A stretch of DNA of 24,553 nt from JBFXDI01 sp050181295 (GTDB taxonomy: Bacteria > Pseudomonadota > Alphaproteobacteria > Rhizobiales > Aestuariivirgaceae): positions 1-24,553 of the forward strand of contig JBFXDI010000054.1 of NCBI GenBank assembly GCA_050181295.1. The letters are read 5' to 3'. The notes beneath the pieces are model-generated. The model ran no database searches and had not been told where the DNA came from. It was given only the letters and a program-made list of their open reading frames with translations. Position numbers and translations under genes: made by a program. Every line of letters begins with the position of its first letter. Position 1 is the stretch's first letter. This document shows, piece after piece, positions 6,291 through 14,608 of this stretch.

Positions 6291-8291
6291 CTACGCGAAT
6301 TCCATGATGACCGCATCCACGGCGAGGCTGTCACCAGGCTTTACCCGGATCGTCTTCACGGTGGCGTCGCGCTCGGCCCGGAGCACGTTCTCCATCTTCA
6401 TGGCTTCCACCACCGCCAGCGTGTCGCCGGCCTTCACGTCCTGGCCTTCCGTCACCGCGATCGAGACGACGAGGCCCGGCATGGGGCAGAGGAGCCTGTT
6501 GGCGGTGTCGCCCGCCGCCTTCTCGGGCATGAGGCGGGCAAGCTCCGCCTCGCGGGGCGTGAAGACATGGGCGTCCGTCTCGACGCCCCGATGGGTGAGG
6601 CGGTAGCCGTTGAGGATGGGGCGCACCTGCACGGCGCACCTCTCGTCTCCGACCGTGCCGTTCCAGAGCACCTCGCCCGGCCGCCACGCGGACTCCACGG
6701 GAACCGCCTCCCCGCCGATCCTCAGCGCGAGCACATCGCCCTCTTCCGAGGCGATCGACACCTCGTGCCAGTCGGTCCCGAGCTTCACCACCCGGTCGAG
6801 CGAGAAGGCCACCTTGCGCCCGTTCATCTGGCCGCTGATGCGGCGCTTGCGAAGGTTCTCCGCATGATCGACGGCGGTCGCAACCGCCACGAGCCGCCTG
6901 GCGATCACGGGCGTCACCTCGGCGCCCGAGAAGCCGTCCGGAAACTCCTCCCTGATAAAGCCGGTCGAGAGCTTGCCCGACTGCCAACGGCGCTTCTCCA
7001 TCACGGCGGAGAGGAAGGGGATGTTGTGGCGGATGCCGTCGATCACGAAAGCGTCGAGCGCGTCCGCCATGGCCGCGATCGCGGCCTTGCGGGTCGGCGC
7101 ATGGGTGCAGAGCTTGGCGATCATCGGATCGTAGTAGAGGGAGATCTCTCCTCCCTCGTAGACGCCGGTGTCGTTTCGGACCGTCACGCCCTTGGCGGAA
7201 GAACCCTCCGGCGGCCGGTAGCGCGTCAGTCGGCCGATCGAGGGCAGGAAGTTGCGGTAGGGATCTTCCGCATAGACGCGGGATTCGACAGCCCAGCCTT
7301 TGAGCCTGACATCGGACTGTCTGAGCTTCAGCTTCTCGCCCGCCGCCACACGGATCATCTGCTCCACGAGGTCGATGCCGGTGACGAGCTCGGTCACGGG
7401 ATGCTCGACCTGGAGGCGGGTGTTCATCTCGAGGAAGTAGAAGCTCTTGTCCTGACCCGCCACGAACTCGATGGTGCCGGCCGAGTCGTAGCCGACGGCC
7501 TTCGCCAGCGCGACCGCCTGTCTGCCCATGGCGGCGCGGGTCTTCTCGTCGAGGAGCGGCGAAGGCGCCTCCTCGATGACCTTCTGATTGCGGCGCTGGA
7601 TCGAGCACTCCCGCTCGCCGAGATAGATGACGTTGCCATGCTTGTCGCCCAGCACCTGGATCTCGACATGGCGCGGGTTCTCAATGAACTTCTCGATGAA
7701 GACCCTGTCGTCGCCGAAGGACGACTTGGCCTCCGAGCGGGCCAGCCGGAACCCCTCCTCCACCTCCTTCGGTCCGTGGGCAATGCGCATGCCCTTGCCG
7801 CCGCCGCCGGCGGACGCCTTGATCATCACCGGAAAGCCGATGTCCTTGGCGATCTTCAGCGCCTCGGCCCCGCTCTCGATGGCGGCAAGGTGGCCGGGGA
7901 CCGTCGAAACCTTGGCCTTTGCCGCGAATTTCTTCGATTCGATCTTGTCGCCCATGGCCTCGATGGCCTTGGGGTTGGGGCCGATGAAGACGATCCCCGC
8001 CGTCTTCAAGGCCTTGGCAAAGCTCGCGTTTTCGGAAAGGAACCCGTAGCCCGGATGAACGGCCTGGGCACCCGTCGCCTTGCAGGCCTCTATGATGCGG
8101 TCGATCACCAGATAAGACTGGGACGCCGGCGCCGGCCCGATGTTGACAGCCTCGTCCGCCATATCCACATGCAGGGAGCGGCGATCGGCCTCCGAATACA
8201 CGGCCACGGTCCGGATTCCGAGCCTTTGCGCCGTCCTGATCACCCGACAGGCGATTTCGCCCCGATTGGCGATCAGGATCTTGTCGAACAT
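6291..8291 (-). CDS. pccA: Propionyl-CoA carboxylase alpha subunit (biotin carboxylase + BCCP)
   Basis: A 666-residue biotin-dependent acyl-CoA carboxylase alpha subunit. The order is biotin carboxylase N domain (MFDKILIANRGEIACRVI), ATP-grasp (KASAGGGGKGMRIA; EMNTRLQVEHPVTELVTG), biotin carboxylase C domain (DPYRNFLPSIGRLTRYR), a beta-barrel BT domain (about 460-580), and a C-terminal biotinyl domain with the biotinylated lysine in VEAMKMENV. The length and BT region fit PccA, which with PccB turns propionyl-CoA into methylmalonyl-CoA; methylcrotonyl-CoA carboxylase is the main alternative. The start ATG 8291 begins the conserved MFDKILIANRG; a GTG at 8306 would add five residues. No pccB lies in the window. 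It heads a unit with the lipoprotein and acyP genes and is divergent from the cyclase gene. Confidence 0.85.
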   Translation of the reverse strand: MFDKILIANRGEIACRVIRTAQRLGIRTVAVYSEADRRSLHVDMADEAVNIGPAPASQSYLVIDRIIEACKATGAQAVHPGYGFLSENASFAKALKTAGIVFIGPNPKAIEAMGDKIESKKFAAKAKVSTVPGHLAAIESGAEALKIAKDIGFPVMIKASAGGGGKGMRIAHGPKEVEEGFRLARSEAKSSFGDDRVFIEKFIENPRHVEIQVLGDKHGNVIYLGERECSIQRRNQKVIEEAPSPLLDEKTRAAMGRQAVALAKAVGYDSAGTIEFVAGQDKSFYFLEMNTRLQVEHPVTELVTGIDLVEQMIRVAAGEKLKLRQSDVRLKGWAVESRVYAEDPYRNFLPSIGRLTRYRPPEGSSAKGVTVRNDTGVYEGGEISLYYDPMIAKLCTHAPTRKAAIAAMADALDAFVIDGIRHNIPFLSAVMEKRRWQSGKLSTGFIREEFPDGFSGAEVTPVIARRLVAVATAVDHAENLRKRRISGQMNGRKVAFSLDRVVKLGTDWHEVSIASEEGDVLALRIGGEAVPVESAWRPGEVLWNGTVGDERCAVQVRPILNGYRLTHRGVETDAHVFTPREAELARLMPEKAAGDTANRLLCPMPGLVVSIAVTEGQDVKAGDTLAVVEAMKMENVLRAERDATVKTIRVKPGDSLAVDAVIMEFA

Positions 8292-8407
8292 ACGTTCACG
8301 CCCCACATCCGGCCTCCACCATAACCGAAGCCGGGACTATTAGACTTAGCGGCAAGCGGCGTAAACTGCTGCTTCCAGGCCCTTCGAGTCGTTCTCAAGG
8401 TCGGCCC

Positions 8408-9727
8408 ATGAAACATTCAACATCCACCACGCTCATCGACGAAGTCGTGCGCTGGCTGAACCAGCAGGCGCTCAACGAGACGAGCCTCGAGGTCATCGCC
8501 CGCGGCACCTGCGAGCGGCTCGCGGCCGCCGGCATCCCGCTCGCCCGGGCCTACATGTCGTTCTCCATGCTGCACCCCCTCTACCGCGCCGTAGGCTTCC
8601 TCTGGGATCACAAGAAGGGTTTTTCCGTCGAGAAACACCAGCATGTGCGCGAGGGCGAGACGGACCGGTTCCTGAAGAGCCCCTTCTATCACATCTACAG
8701 CAACCAGCTTCCCTATCTGCGCCGCCAGATCGGCAACAATGACGGCGCTTTCGAGTTTCCGATCTTCGAGGAGCTGAGGGACGCCGGCATCACGGATTAT
8801 TTCGCCTACAAGCGCGAGTTCGCGCCGAGCTCCGGCCAGGGCATGATCGGCTCCTGGTCCACGGCGCGCCGCGACGGCTTCACGGATGAGGAGATCGCCG
8901 CCTTCATAAGGGTGCAGGACAGCCTCGCCGTGACCTCCAAGATCGCGGTCAAGAGCAAGCTCGCCTCCAACATGCTCTCGACCTATCTCGGCATCGGCGC
9001 GGGCGGGCGCGTGCTCTCTGGCCAGATCCGGCGGGGCGACGGCGAGACCATCAAGGCCGCCATCGTGGTCGCCGACATGCGCAACTCGACCCGGCTCGCC
9101 GAGGAGGTCGGACGCGAGGCCTATATCGAGACGCTCAACACCTTCTTCGACAACACCGCTTCCGCCTTCGCGGAAGCCGGCGGCGAGATCCTGAGCTTCG
9201 TCGGCGACGGGTTCCTCGCCATCTTCCCCTGCGGCGACAGCCCGCAGGAGCGGCGCGAGGCCTGCCGCAAGGCGCACTCGGCGGCGATCGTCGCGAGCCA
9301 GTGGATGGCTGAGGCCAACGAGGAGCGCAAGCAGAACGGCGAGGACGAGATCGGCTACGGCATCGGGCTCCACATCGGCAACGTCATGTTCGGCAATGTG
9401 GGGCTGATGGACCGGCTGGCCTTCTCGGTCTTCGGCGCGGCCGTCAACGAGGCGACAAGACTCGAGGCGCTGACCAAGGTCTACCAGACGCCGATCGTGG
9501 CGAGCGAGGAGTTCCGCGGCCGCTGCGAGGGCGCCTGGGACGAGCTCGGCGAGGAGACGCTGCGTGGCGTCAGCCATCCGGTCAACGTGTTCTCGCCCTG
9601 CAAGGTGGAGAGCAAGTCGATCAAGGCCACGATCGCGCGGCGCATCGCCGAGATCGGCCGCTCGGACGCCGAAAACGTGCTGCTGCTCCACCGCGGCGAC
9701 CTCGGCAAGCAGGAGGCGGCGGAGTAG
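8408..9727 (+). CDS. Class III adenylate/guanylate cyclase-like protein
   Basis: A 439-residue cytoplasmic protein. Residues 1-190 form an N-terminal sensor-like region typical of rhizobial cyclases (AYMSFSMLHPLYRAVGFLW; FPIFEELRDAGITDYFAYKR). Residues about 215-400 form the class III catalytic domain. The metal-binding aspartates are D223 (VVADMRNSTRLAEE) and D267 (FVGDGFLAIFP). The transition-state residues Asn347 and Arg351 are present in AAVNEATRLEAL. The residues that normally select adenine, Lys and Thr/Asp, appear to be Ser263 (ILSFVGDG) and Ser340 (AFSVFGAAVN), so the nucleotide specificity is uncertain. The C-terminal tail is unassigned. ATG 8408 lies 116 bases from the divergent pccA start. 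Confidence 0.85.
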   Translation: MKHSTSTTLIDEVVRWLNQQALNETSLEVIARGTCERLAAAGIPLARAYMSFSMLHPLYRAVGFLWDHKKGFSVEKHQHVREGETDRFLKSPFYHIYSNQLPYLRRQIGNNDGAFEFPIFEELRDAGITDYFAYKREFAPSSGQGMIGSWSTARRDGFTDEEIAAFIRVQDSLAVTSKIAVKSKLASNMLSTYLGIGAGGRVLSGQIRRGDGETIKAAIVVADMRNSTRLAEEVGREAYIETLNTFFDNTASAFAEAGGEILSFVGDGFLAIFPCGDSPQERREACRKAHSAAIVASQWMAEANEERKQNGEDEIGYGIGLHIGNVMFGNVGLMDRLAFSVFGAAVNEATRLEALTKVYQTPIVASEEFRGRCEGAWDELGEETLRGVSHPVNVFSPCKVESKSIKATIARRIAEIGRSDAENVLLLHRGDLGKQEAAE

Positions 9728-9742
9728 CAGACGATCTCTATT

Positions 9743-9855
9743 CCTCCCCCTCGATGGGGGAGGTCGGCGCGCGGAACGCCGGGTGGGGGTGAGAGTTGCC
9801 CCTGGACCGATCTGCCCACCACCCCACCCCTGCCCCTCCCCCTCAAGGGGGGGTG
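9743..9855. repeat. G/C-rich intergenic repeat, family A (CCTCCCC type), copy 1
   Basis: The left hairpin CCTCCCCCTCGATGGGGGAG is followed by a GGGTGGGGGTGA box and, about 40 bases later, a right half CCCCTGCCCCTCCCCCTCAA with a G-run. The left and right hairpins can also pair with each other. It lies between the cyclase gene and rimO. Four further copies occur downstream in the same orientation. Confidence 0.8.
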
Positions 9856-9926
9856 CAATAGGCGGGCTCCACACACATAGAGGCATTGACACGGGGCTCT
9901 GTTTGGCCGCCTTACCCGATCGCAAA

Positions 9927-9973
9927 GGATTGCCGGGTCAATCCTCGGATCAAGTCCGAGGACGGCAATGACG
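9927..9973. repeat. Half-copy of a CCGGGTCAA...GGCAATGAC-type repeat
   Basis: GGATTGCCGGGTCAAT, an inner stem CCTCGGATCAAGTCCGAGG, and CGGCAATGACGG form a hairpin immediately upstream of rimO. It matches the right half of the 100-base element at 18408-18507. It could influence rimO expression, but this is not shown. Confidence 0.6.
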
Positions 9974-9985
9974 GTTTAGAGGATC

Positions 9986-11314
9986 ATGTCCCGGCACGTT
10001 CCGACCATAGGCCTCGTGAGCTTGGGCTGTCCCAAGGCGCTGGTCGATTCCGAGCGCATCCTCACCCAGCTCCGGGCCGAGGGCTACCGCTTCTCGCCCG
10101 ACTATGCGGGCGCGGACGCCGTCATCGTGAACACCTGCGGCTTCCTCGATTCCGCCAAGGCGGAATCGCTCGCGGCCATCGGCGAGGCGCTGTCGGAGAA
10201 CGGCAAGGTCATCGTCACGGGATGCCTCGGCAAGGAGGCGGAGACGATCCGCGCCGCCCACCCTTCGGTGCTCGCCGTCACCGGCCCGCAGCAATACGAG
10301 GAGGTGGTCGAGGCCGTGCACGAGGTGGTGAAGCCCGTGCACGATCCGAAATACGATCTCGTGCCGCCCCAAGGCTTGAGGCTCACGCCGCGCCACTATG
10401 CCTACCTGAAGATTTCCGAAGGCTGCAACAACCGCTGCACCTTCTGCATCATCCCGAATCTCCGCGGCGATCTTGCGAGCCGGCCAGTGGCTTCGGTGCT
10501 CTACGAGGCGGAGCGGCTGGTGAAGGCGGGGGTGAAGGAACTCCTCGTCATCTCGCAGGACACGAGCGCCTACGGCGTCGACCTGAAATACCAGCCGAGC
10601 AAGTGGCATGGGCGCGAGATCGCGGCGCGCTTCGTGGACATGGCGCGCGAGCTCGGCACGCTCGGCGCCTGGGTGCGGCTCCACTACGTCTATCCTTATC
10701 CGCATGTGGACGACGTCATTCCGCTCATGGCCGAGGGGCAGATCCTTCCCTATCTCGACATCCCGTTCCAGCACGCGGCTCCCTCGGTGCTCAAGGCCAT
10801 GCGCCGCCCGGCCAACCAGGCGAAGGTGCTGGATCGCATCCGCCGATGGCGCGAGATCTGCCCGGACCTCGCCATCCGCTCCACCTTCATCGTCGGCTTT
10901 CCCGGCGAGACCGAAGCGGATTTCTCCGAACTGCTCGACTGGATCGGCGAGGCGCGGATCGAGCGCGCCGGCTGCTTCAAGTACGAGCCGGTCGAGGGCG
11001 CCAGGGCGAACGCGATCGAGGGCGCCGTTCCGGAAGCGGTGAAGGAGGAGCGCTGGCACCGCTTCATGGAGGCGCAGAACCGCATCAGCGCCTCGATCAT
11101 GCAGGGCAAGGTCGGACGCGAGATCGACGTGCTCGTCGACACGATTGATGCGGAGAAGGGGGAAACCGTCGGCCGCTCGCCCTGGGACGCGCCGGAGATC
11201 GACGGCAACGTGTTCCTGCCCGGCGAGACGGGTCTCAAGCCCGGCGACATGGTGCGCTGCCGGGTGGTCGAGGCCGAGGACTATGACCTCATCGCCGAAC
11301 GCGTCGCGCCCTAG
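9986..11314 (+). CDS. rimO: Ribosomal protein S12 methylthiotransferase RimO
   Basis: RimO is a radical-SAM enzyme with two iron-sulfur clusters that adds a methylthio group to an aspartate of ribosomal protein S12 (uS12). This 442-residue protein has the MiaB-like N-terminal domain with three cluster cysteines, C15 (SLGCPK), C51 (NTCGF) and C80 (TGCLG). The radical-SAM motif CNNRCTFC uses C147, C151 and C154. The C-terminal TRAM-type domain ends about residue 440. The LGCPKALVDSE start and EGCNNRCTFCIIPNLRG favour RimO over MiaB. ATG 9986 begins the conserved N-terminus. A family A repeat and a hairpin half-repeat lie upstream, and family B repeats lie downstream. Confidence 0.93.
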   Translation: MSRHVPTIGLVSLGCPKALVDSERILTQLRAEGYRFSPDYAGADAVIVNTCGFLDSAKAESLAAIGEALSENGKVIVTGCLGKEAETIRAAHPSVLAVTGPQQYEEVVEAVHEVVKPVHDPKYDLVPPQGLRLTPRHYAYLKISEGCNNRCTFCIIPNLRGDLASRPVASVLYEAERLVKAGVKELLVISQDTSAYGVDLKYQPSKWHGREIAARFVDMARELGTLGAWVRLHYVYPYPHVDDVIPLMAEGQILPYLDIPFQHAAPSVLKAMRRPANQAKVLDRIRRWREICPDLAIRSTFIVGFPGETEADFSELLDWIGEARIERAGCFKYEPVEGARANAIEGAVPEAVKEERWHRFMEAQNRISASIMQGKVGREIDVLVDTIDAEKGETVGRSPWDAPEIDGNVFLPGETGLKPGDMVRCRVVEAEDYDLIAERVAP

Positions 11315-11347
11315 GGCGGGCCGCTAAGGGTATCCAGGTGCTTTGGC

Positions 11348-11432
11348 CGTCATGCCAGCGAAGGCTGGCATCCCCTGAAGCCTTGCAGGTCGCGTCGGAC
11401 TCACCAGGGGATTCCGGCTTTCGCCGGACGAG
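11348..11432. repeat. Palindromic intergenic repeat, family B, copy 2
   Basis: CGTCATGCCAGCGAAGGCTG and GCATCCCCTGAAG at the left pair with AGGGGATTCCGGCTTTCGCC at the right. Two nested hairpins result, and the whole element is an imperfect inverted repeat of about 85 bases. It lies downstream of rimO and may act as its terminator. Confidence 0.75.
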
Positions 11433-11465
11433 TGGTGAAGCTCAGGCTCATACAACCCAACCGCT

Positions 11466-11530
11466 CGTCCCCCGCGAAGCGGGGGGTCCAGAGCTCGGTC
11501 TTTATGGATTCCCACTTGCGCGGGAATGAG
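11466..11530. repeat. Palindromic repeat of the CCCGCGAAGCGGG type
   Basis: CGTCCCCCGCGAAGCGGGGG at the left and GATTCCCACTTGCGCGGGAA at the right form an imperfect inverted repeat with internal hairpins, of the same design as the adjacent family B copy but with different stem sequence. Confidence 0.6.
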
Positions 11531-11639
11531 TGGAAATCGTTGTATCGGCTGCGGCGATTTTCGCCTAGTACATGGCGCAAATAATCAAATAGATGCCCGA
11601 ATGCCCTGTATCCTCCCTCGTCCCTAGCGGAGGAATTTC

Positions 11640-12530
11640 ATGCAGTCCAAGGTCATCATCACCTGCGCCGTGACCGGCGCGGGCGACACGGTCGGAAAGC
11701 ACCCGGCCATTCCCGTTACCCCTGAGCAGATCGCCAATGCGGCGCTGGAGGCCGCGGCCGCGGGCGCAGCGGTCGTCCATTGCCATGTGCGCGAACCCAA
11801 GACCGGCAAGGGCTCGCGCAACGTCGAGTACTACCGCGAGGTCGTCGAGCGCATCCGCGCCAAGAACGCCGAGGTGGTGATCAACCTCACCGCGGGCATG
11901 GGCGGGGACGTGGAGATCGGCGCCGGCGAGAAGCCGAAGGAGTTCGGGCCGGGGACCGACCTCGTCGGTCCCGTCGAGCGGCTCCTGCATGTGGCGGAAC
12001 TCCGCCCGGAGATCTGCACGCTCGATTGCGGCACGCTCAACTTCGGCGACGGCCAGGGCATCGTCGTCCAGACGCCGACGCAGCTCCGCGAGCAGGCGAA
12101 GCTCATCCAGTCCTATGGCGTCAAGCCCGAGATGGAGATCTTCGATTCCGGGAACCTGTGGTTCGCCAAGCAGCTCTGCGCGGAAGGCCTCATCAACGAT
12201 CCGCCCCTCTTCCAGCTTTGCCTCGGCATTCCCTGGGGCGCGCCCGGCAACACGCAGACCATGACCTATCAGGTGGGCGAGCTGCCGGCCAACGCCGTGT
12301 GGGCCGCCTTCGGCATCGGCCGCAACCAGTTCCCGATGGTCGCGCAGGCCGTGGTGCTCGGCGGGCATGTGCGCGTCGGGCTCGAGGACAATCTCTGGCT
12401 CGAGAAGGGGGTGCACGCCTCCAACGGCGCGCTGGTCGAGAAGGCCGTGAAGCTCATCCGGCTGCTCGGACCCGAGATCGCCACGCCCGACGAGGCGCGC
12501 GGCATCCTCGGCCTGAAGGCCCGGAAGTAG
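11640..12530 (+). CDS. BKACE family (DUF849) 3-keto acid cleavage enzyme, probably 3-dehydrocarnitine cleavage
   Basis: A 296-residue TIM-barrel enzyme of the beta-keto acid cleavage (BKACE, formerly DUF849) family. These enzymes react a 3-keto acid with acetyl-CoA to give acetoacetate and a new acyl-CoA. Family features are the zinc-binding pair in VVHCHVRE (His47, His49), INLTAGMGGD, MEIFDSGNLWFAKQL and the C-terminal GGHVRVGLEDNLW (candidate metal ligand Glu249). The next gene encodes an L-carnitine dehydrogenase, so 3-dehydrocarnitine is the likely substrate, giving betainyl-CoA and acetoacetate, as CdhC does in Pseudomonas. A strong GGAGG lies eight bases before the ATG. It is the first gene of the six-gene cluster. 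Confidence 0.88.
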   Translation: MQSKVIITCAVTGAGDTVGKHPAIPVTPEQIANAALEAAAAGAAVVHCHVREPKTGKGSRNVEYYREVVERIRAKNAEVVINLTAGMGGDVEIGAGEKPKEFGPGTDLVGPVERLLHVAELRPEICTLDCGTLNFGDGQGIVVQTPTQLREQAKLIQSYGVKPEMEIFDSGNLWFAKQLCAEGLINDPPLFQLCLGIPWGAPGNTQTMTYQVGELPANAVWAAFGIGRNQFPMVAQAVVLGGHVRVGLEDNLWLEKGVHASNGALVEKAVKLIRLLGPEIATPDEARGILGLKARK

Positions 12531-12567
12531 TTCGCCAAGCCGGAGGGTGCGCGCCCGCCATGTGTTA

Positions 12568-12668
12568 CCTCCCCCTCGATGGGGGAGGTCGTCCCGCAGG
12601 GACGGGTGGGGGTGATCGGTTCAGCGGCTCACCCCTCCCCCGCCCCTCCCCATCAAGGGGAGGGGAGC
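12568..12668. repeat. Family A repeat, copy 2
   Basis: The left hairpin CCTCCCCCTCGATGGGGGAG is identical to that of copy 1 over 20 bases. The right half is CGCCCCTCCCCATCAAGGGG plus a G-run. It lies between the BKACE and carnitine dehydrogenase genes in the transcription direction and would be part of the operon mRNA. Confidence 0.8.
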
Positions 12669-12702
12669 AAGAAAGAAGTCCGGCAATGACGCATCGGAAA
12701 GC

Positions 12703-13677
12703 ATGAACATGACAACCATCAAGACCATCGGCATCGCGGGCACCGGACTGATCGGCGCCGGCTGGGCGGCGCGCTGCCTCGCGCGCGGGCTCGACGTCAT
12801 CGCCTACGACCCGTTCCCCCAAGCCGAAGCGAAGCTCCACGCGGCCGTCGATGTCGCCTGGCCCTCGATCGAGGCGCTGATCGGCAAGGCGGCGAAACGC
12901 GGCAAGCTCTCCTTCACGACCGATCTCAAGCACATGGCGTCTTCCGCCGACTGGGTGCAGGAGGCCGCGCCCGAGCGTGAGGATCTGAAGATCAGGCTCT
13001 TCCGCGAGATCGACGCAGCGGCCAAGGCCGACGTCATCATCGCCTCCTCCTCCTCGGGCTTCCTGCCGAGCCGCATGCAGTCGGAGTGCAAGAAACCCGA
13101 GCGCGTGATCGTCGGCCACCCCTTCAACCCCGTCTATCTCCTGCCGCTGGTCGAGACGGTGCCGGGCGACAAGACGTCGAAGGATTCGCTGGCGCGCGCA
13201 AAGGTCTTCTACGAGTCGATCGGCATGCACGTGCTGGAGCTCAAGAAGGAGATCGACGGCTATATCTGCGACCGCCTGCAGGAAGCCTTGTGGCGCGAGG
13301 CGCTGCACTGCCTGAACAAGGAGGTGGGCACGACCGGCGACATCGACGACGCCATCGTCTACTCCGCCGGGCTGCGCTGGGCTTTCATGGGCTCCTTCAT
13401 GACCTATCACCTGGCGGGCGGCGACGGCGGCATGCGCGACTTCGTCAAGCAGTTCGACCCGTCGCTCGACCTGCCCTGGACCGATCTCAAGTTCCCGAAG
13501 TGGAGCAAGGGCCTCGAGGACCGGCTCGTCCAGGGCTGCGAGGACCAGGCCGAGGGCAAGTCGGTGAAGCAATGGGAGGCCAAGCGCAACGCGGTGCTGG
13601 TCGACCTGCTCGAGGTTCTGAAGAAGCATGACATCGGCGCCGGCAAGGTTCTCAACCGCGAGGCGGCGAAGAAATGA
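12703..13677 (+). CDS. L-carnitine dehydrogenase (3-hydroxyacyl-CoA dehydrogenase fold)
   Basis: A 324-residue NAD-dependent dehydrogenase with an N-terminal Rossmann fold (GIAGTGLIGAGWAARCLARG, residues 10-29) and a C-terminal helical dimerisation domain. The 3-hydroxyacyl-CoA dehydrogenase signature IVGHPFNPVYLLPLVETV carries the catalytic pair His139 and Glu151. GHPFNPVYLLPLVE followed by DGYICDRLQEALWREALH is typical of L-carnitine dehydrogenase (CdhA), which oxidises L-carnitine to 3-dehydrocarnitine. The neighbouring BKACE gene supplies the next step. ATG 12703 is taken; ATG 12709 is also possible. The ribosome site is weak (GGAAAG), and a family A repeat lies in the 172-base gap upstream. 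Confidence 0.85.
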   Translation: MNMTTIKTIGIAGTGLIGAGWAARCLARGLDVIAYDPFPQAEAKLHAAVDVAWPSIEALIGKAAKRGKLSFTTDLKHMASSADWVQEAAPEREDLKIRLFREIDAAAKADVIIASSSSGFLPSRMQSECKKPERVIVGHPFNPVYLLPLVETVPGDKTSKDSLARAKVFYESIGMHVLELKKEIDGYICDRLQEALWREALHCLNKEVGTTGDIDDAIVYSAGLRWAFMGSFMTYHLAGGDGGMRDFVKQFDPSLDLPWTDLKFPKWSKGLEDRLVQGCEDQAEGKSVKQWEAKRNAVLVDLLEVLKKHDIGAGKVLNREAAKK

Positions 13678-13699
13678 CGGGGCCGGCCAGCTCTGCACA

Positions 13700-13817
13700 C
13701 CTCCCCCCCGGGGGGAGGTCGGACCGCGCTTCCGCGGTCCGGGTGGGGTCCGCATCAACCAGTGGCGCAGGTGATTATCACCCCACTCCTGCCCCTCCCC
13801 CTCAAGGGGAGGGGTGC
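13700..13817. repeat. Family A repeat, copy 3
   Basis: The left hairpin CCTCCCCCCCGGGGGGAGG is followed by an inner stem GGACCGCG...CGCGGTCC, a GGGTGGGG box and a right half CCCCTCCCCCTCAAGGGGAG. It lies between the carnitine dehydrogenase and SDR genes. Confidence 0.8.
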
Positions 13818-13837
13818 AAAAGGCAGGAGAATTTCCC

Positions 13838-14608
13838 ATGACCGCGCTCAGGGTGATGGTGACGGCGGCTGGGTCGGGCATCGGCTGGGCCATCGCGAAG
13901 GCTTTTGCCGATGAGGGCGCCGCCGTCCATATCTGCGACGCCAACGAGGCGCTGCTCGGCAGGGTGACGGAGGAGCATCCGGGCATCGGCGCAGCACTCG
14001 TGGACGTCGCCGACGAGGCCTCGGTCGACCGCTGGTTCGACGAGGCGCTGGACGACCTCGACGGTCTGGACGTGCTCATCAACAATGCCGGTATCGCGGG
14101 GCCGACCGCCGCGGTCGAGGACATGGCCTACGAGGACTGGCGGCGCTGCCTGACCGTTGGACTCGACTCCCAGTTCCTGTGCGCGAAGCGTGCCGTGCCG
14201 GTGATGAAGGACCAGCGCTCGGGCTCGATCATCAACCTCGCCTCCACCGCCGGGCTCTTCGGCTATCCCTTCCGTACGCCCTACGCGGCGGCGAAATGGG
14301 CCGTCATCGGCTTCACCAAGTCGCTCGCCGCAGAGGTCGGGCGCTGGAACATCCGTGTCAACGCCATCTGCCCGGGTGCCGTCGAGGGCGACCGCATGGA
14401 CCGCGTCATCGCGGCGGAAGCGCTGGCCTCCGGCCGCACGCCCGAGGCGCTCCGCGCCGAATACACCAAGGGCGTCTCGCTCAACCGTTTCGTCAAGCCG
14501 AGTGAGATCGCCGACATGGCGCTGTTCCTCGCCTCGCCCGCCGGCGCCATGGTGTCGGGCCAGGCGATCAGCGTCGACGGGCACACCGAAACCTTCCACT
14601 CCGAATAG
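13838..14608 (+). CDS. Short-chain dehydrogenase/reductase (SDR) of the carnitine cluster
   Basis: A 256-residue classical SDR. The cofactor motif TAAGSGIG (residues 9-16) replaces the first glycine of the usual TGxxxGIG with alanine. Acidic Asp34 after the second strand (HICDAN) suggests NAD over NADP. The catalytic triad is Ser136 (NLASTAG), Tyr149 and Lys153 (YAAAK), with NNAG at 82-85. The exact substrate is not readable from the sequence. Its place in a carnitine cluster makes D-carnitine, carnitinyl-CoA or a related hydroxy acid plausible. ATG 13838 is supported by AGGAGA eight bases upstream. Its stop is followed by an AGGAGG-type site for the acyl-CoA dehydrogenase gene, 10 bases later. 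Confidence 0.85.
   Translation: MTALRVMVTAAGSGIGWAIAKAFADEGAAVHICDANEALLGRVTEEHPGIGAALVDVADEASVDRWFDEALDDLDGLDVLINNAGIAGPTAAVEDMAYEDWRRCLTVGLDSQFLCAKRAVPVMKDQRSGSIINLASTAGLFGYPFRTPYAAAKWAVIGFTKSLAAEVGRWNIRVNAICPGAVEGDRMDRVIAAEALASGRTPEALRAEYTKGVSLNRFVKPSEIADMALFLASPAGAMVSGQAISVDGHTETFHSE

Larger units (their letters stand above)
11315..11639. other. Intergenic region between rimO and the carnitine cluster
   Basis: These 325 bases carry no credible gene. They hold two palindromic repeats (11348-11432 and 11466-11530) and, from about 11533, an AT-richer leader that probably contains the promoter of the downstream operon. I could not fix -35 and -10 boxes with confidence. Confidence 0.6.

Noticed and set aside
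6567..8324. 585-codon plus-strand open frame opposite pccA
   Set aside because: It is a GC-driven shadow of pccA. The sense frame has complete biotin carboxylase and biotinyl motifs, and the opposite frame is His/Arg/Asp-rich with no domain.
11533..11639. Promoter boxes for the carnitine operon
   Set aside because: Several weak TTG- and TAAT-like words occur, but no pair with convincing sequence and spacing, so no site is called.
12565..14124. 519-codon minus-strand open frame across the carnitine dehydrogenase and SDR genes
   Set aside because: It spans two real genes and two repeats and shows no recognisable domain. Long antisense frames are expected at this GC content.
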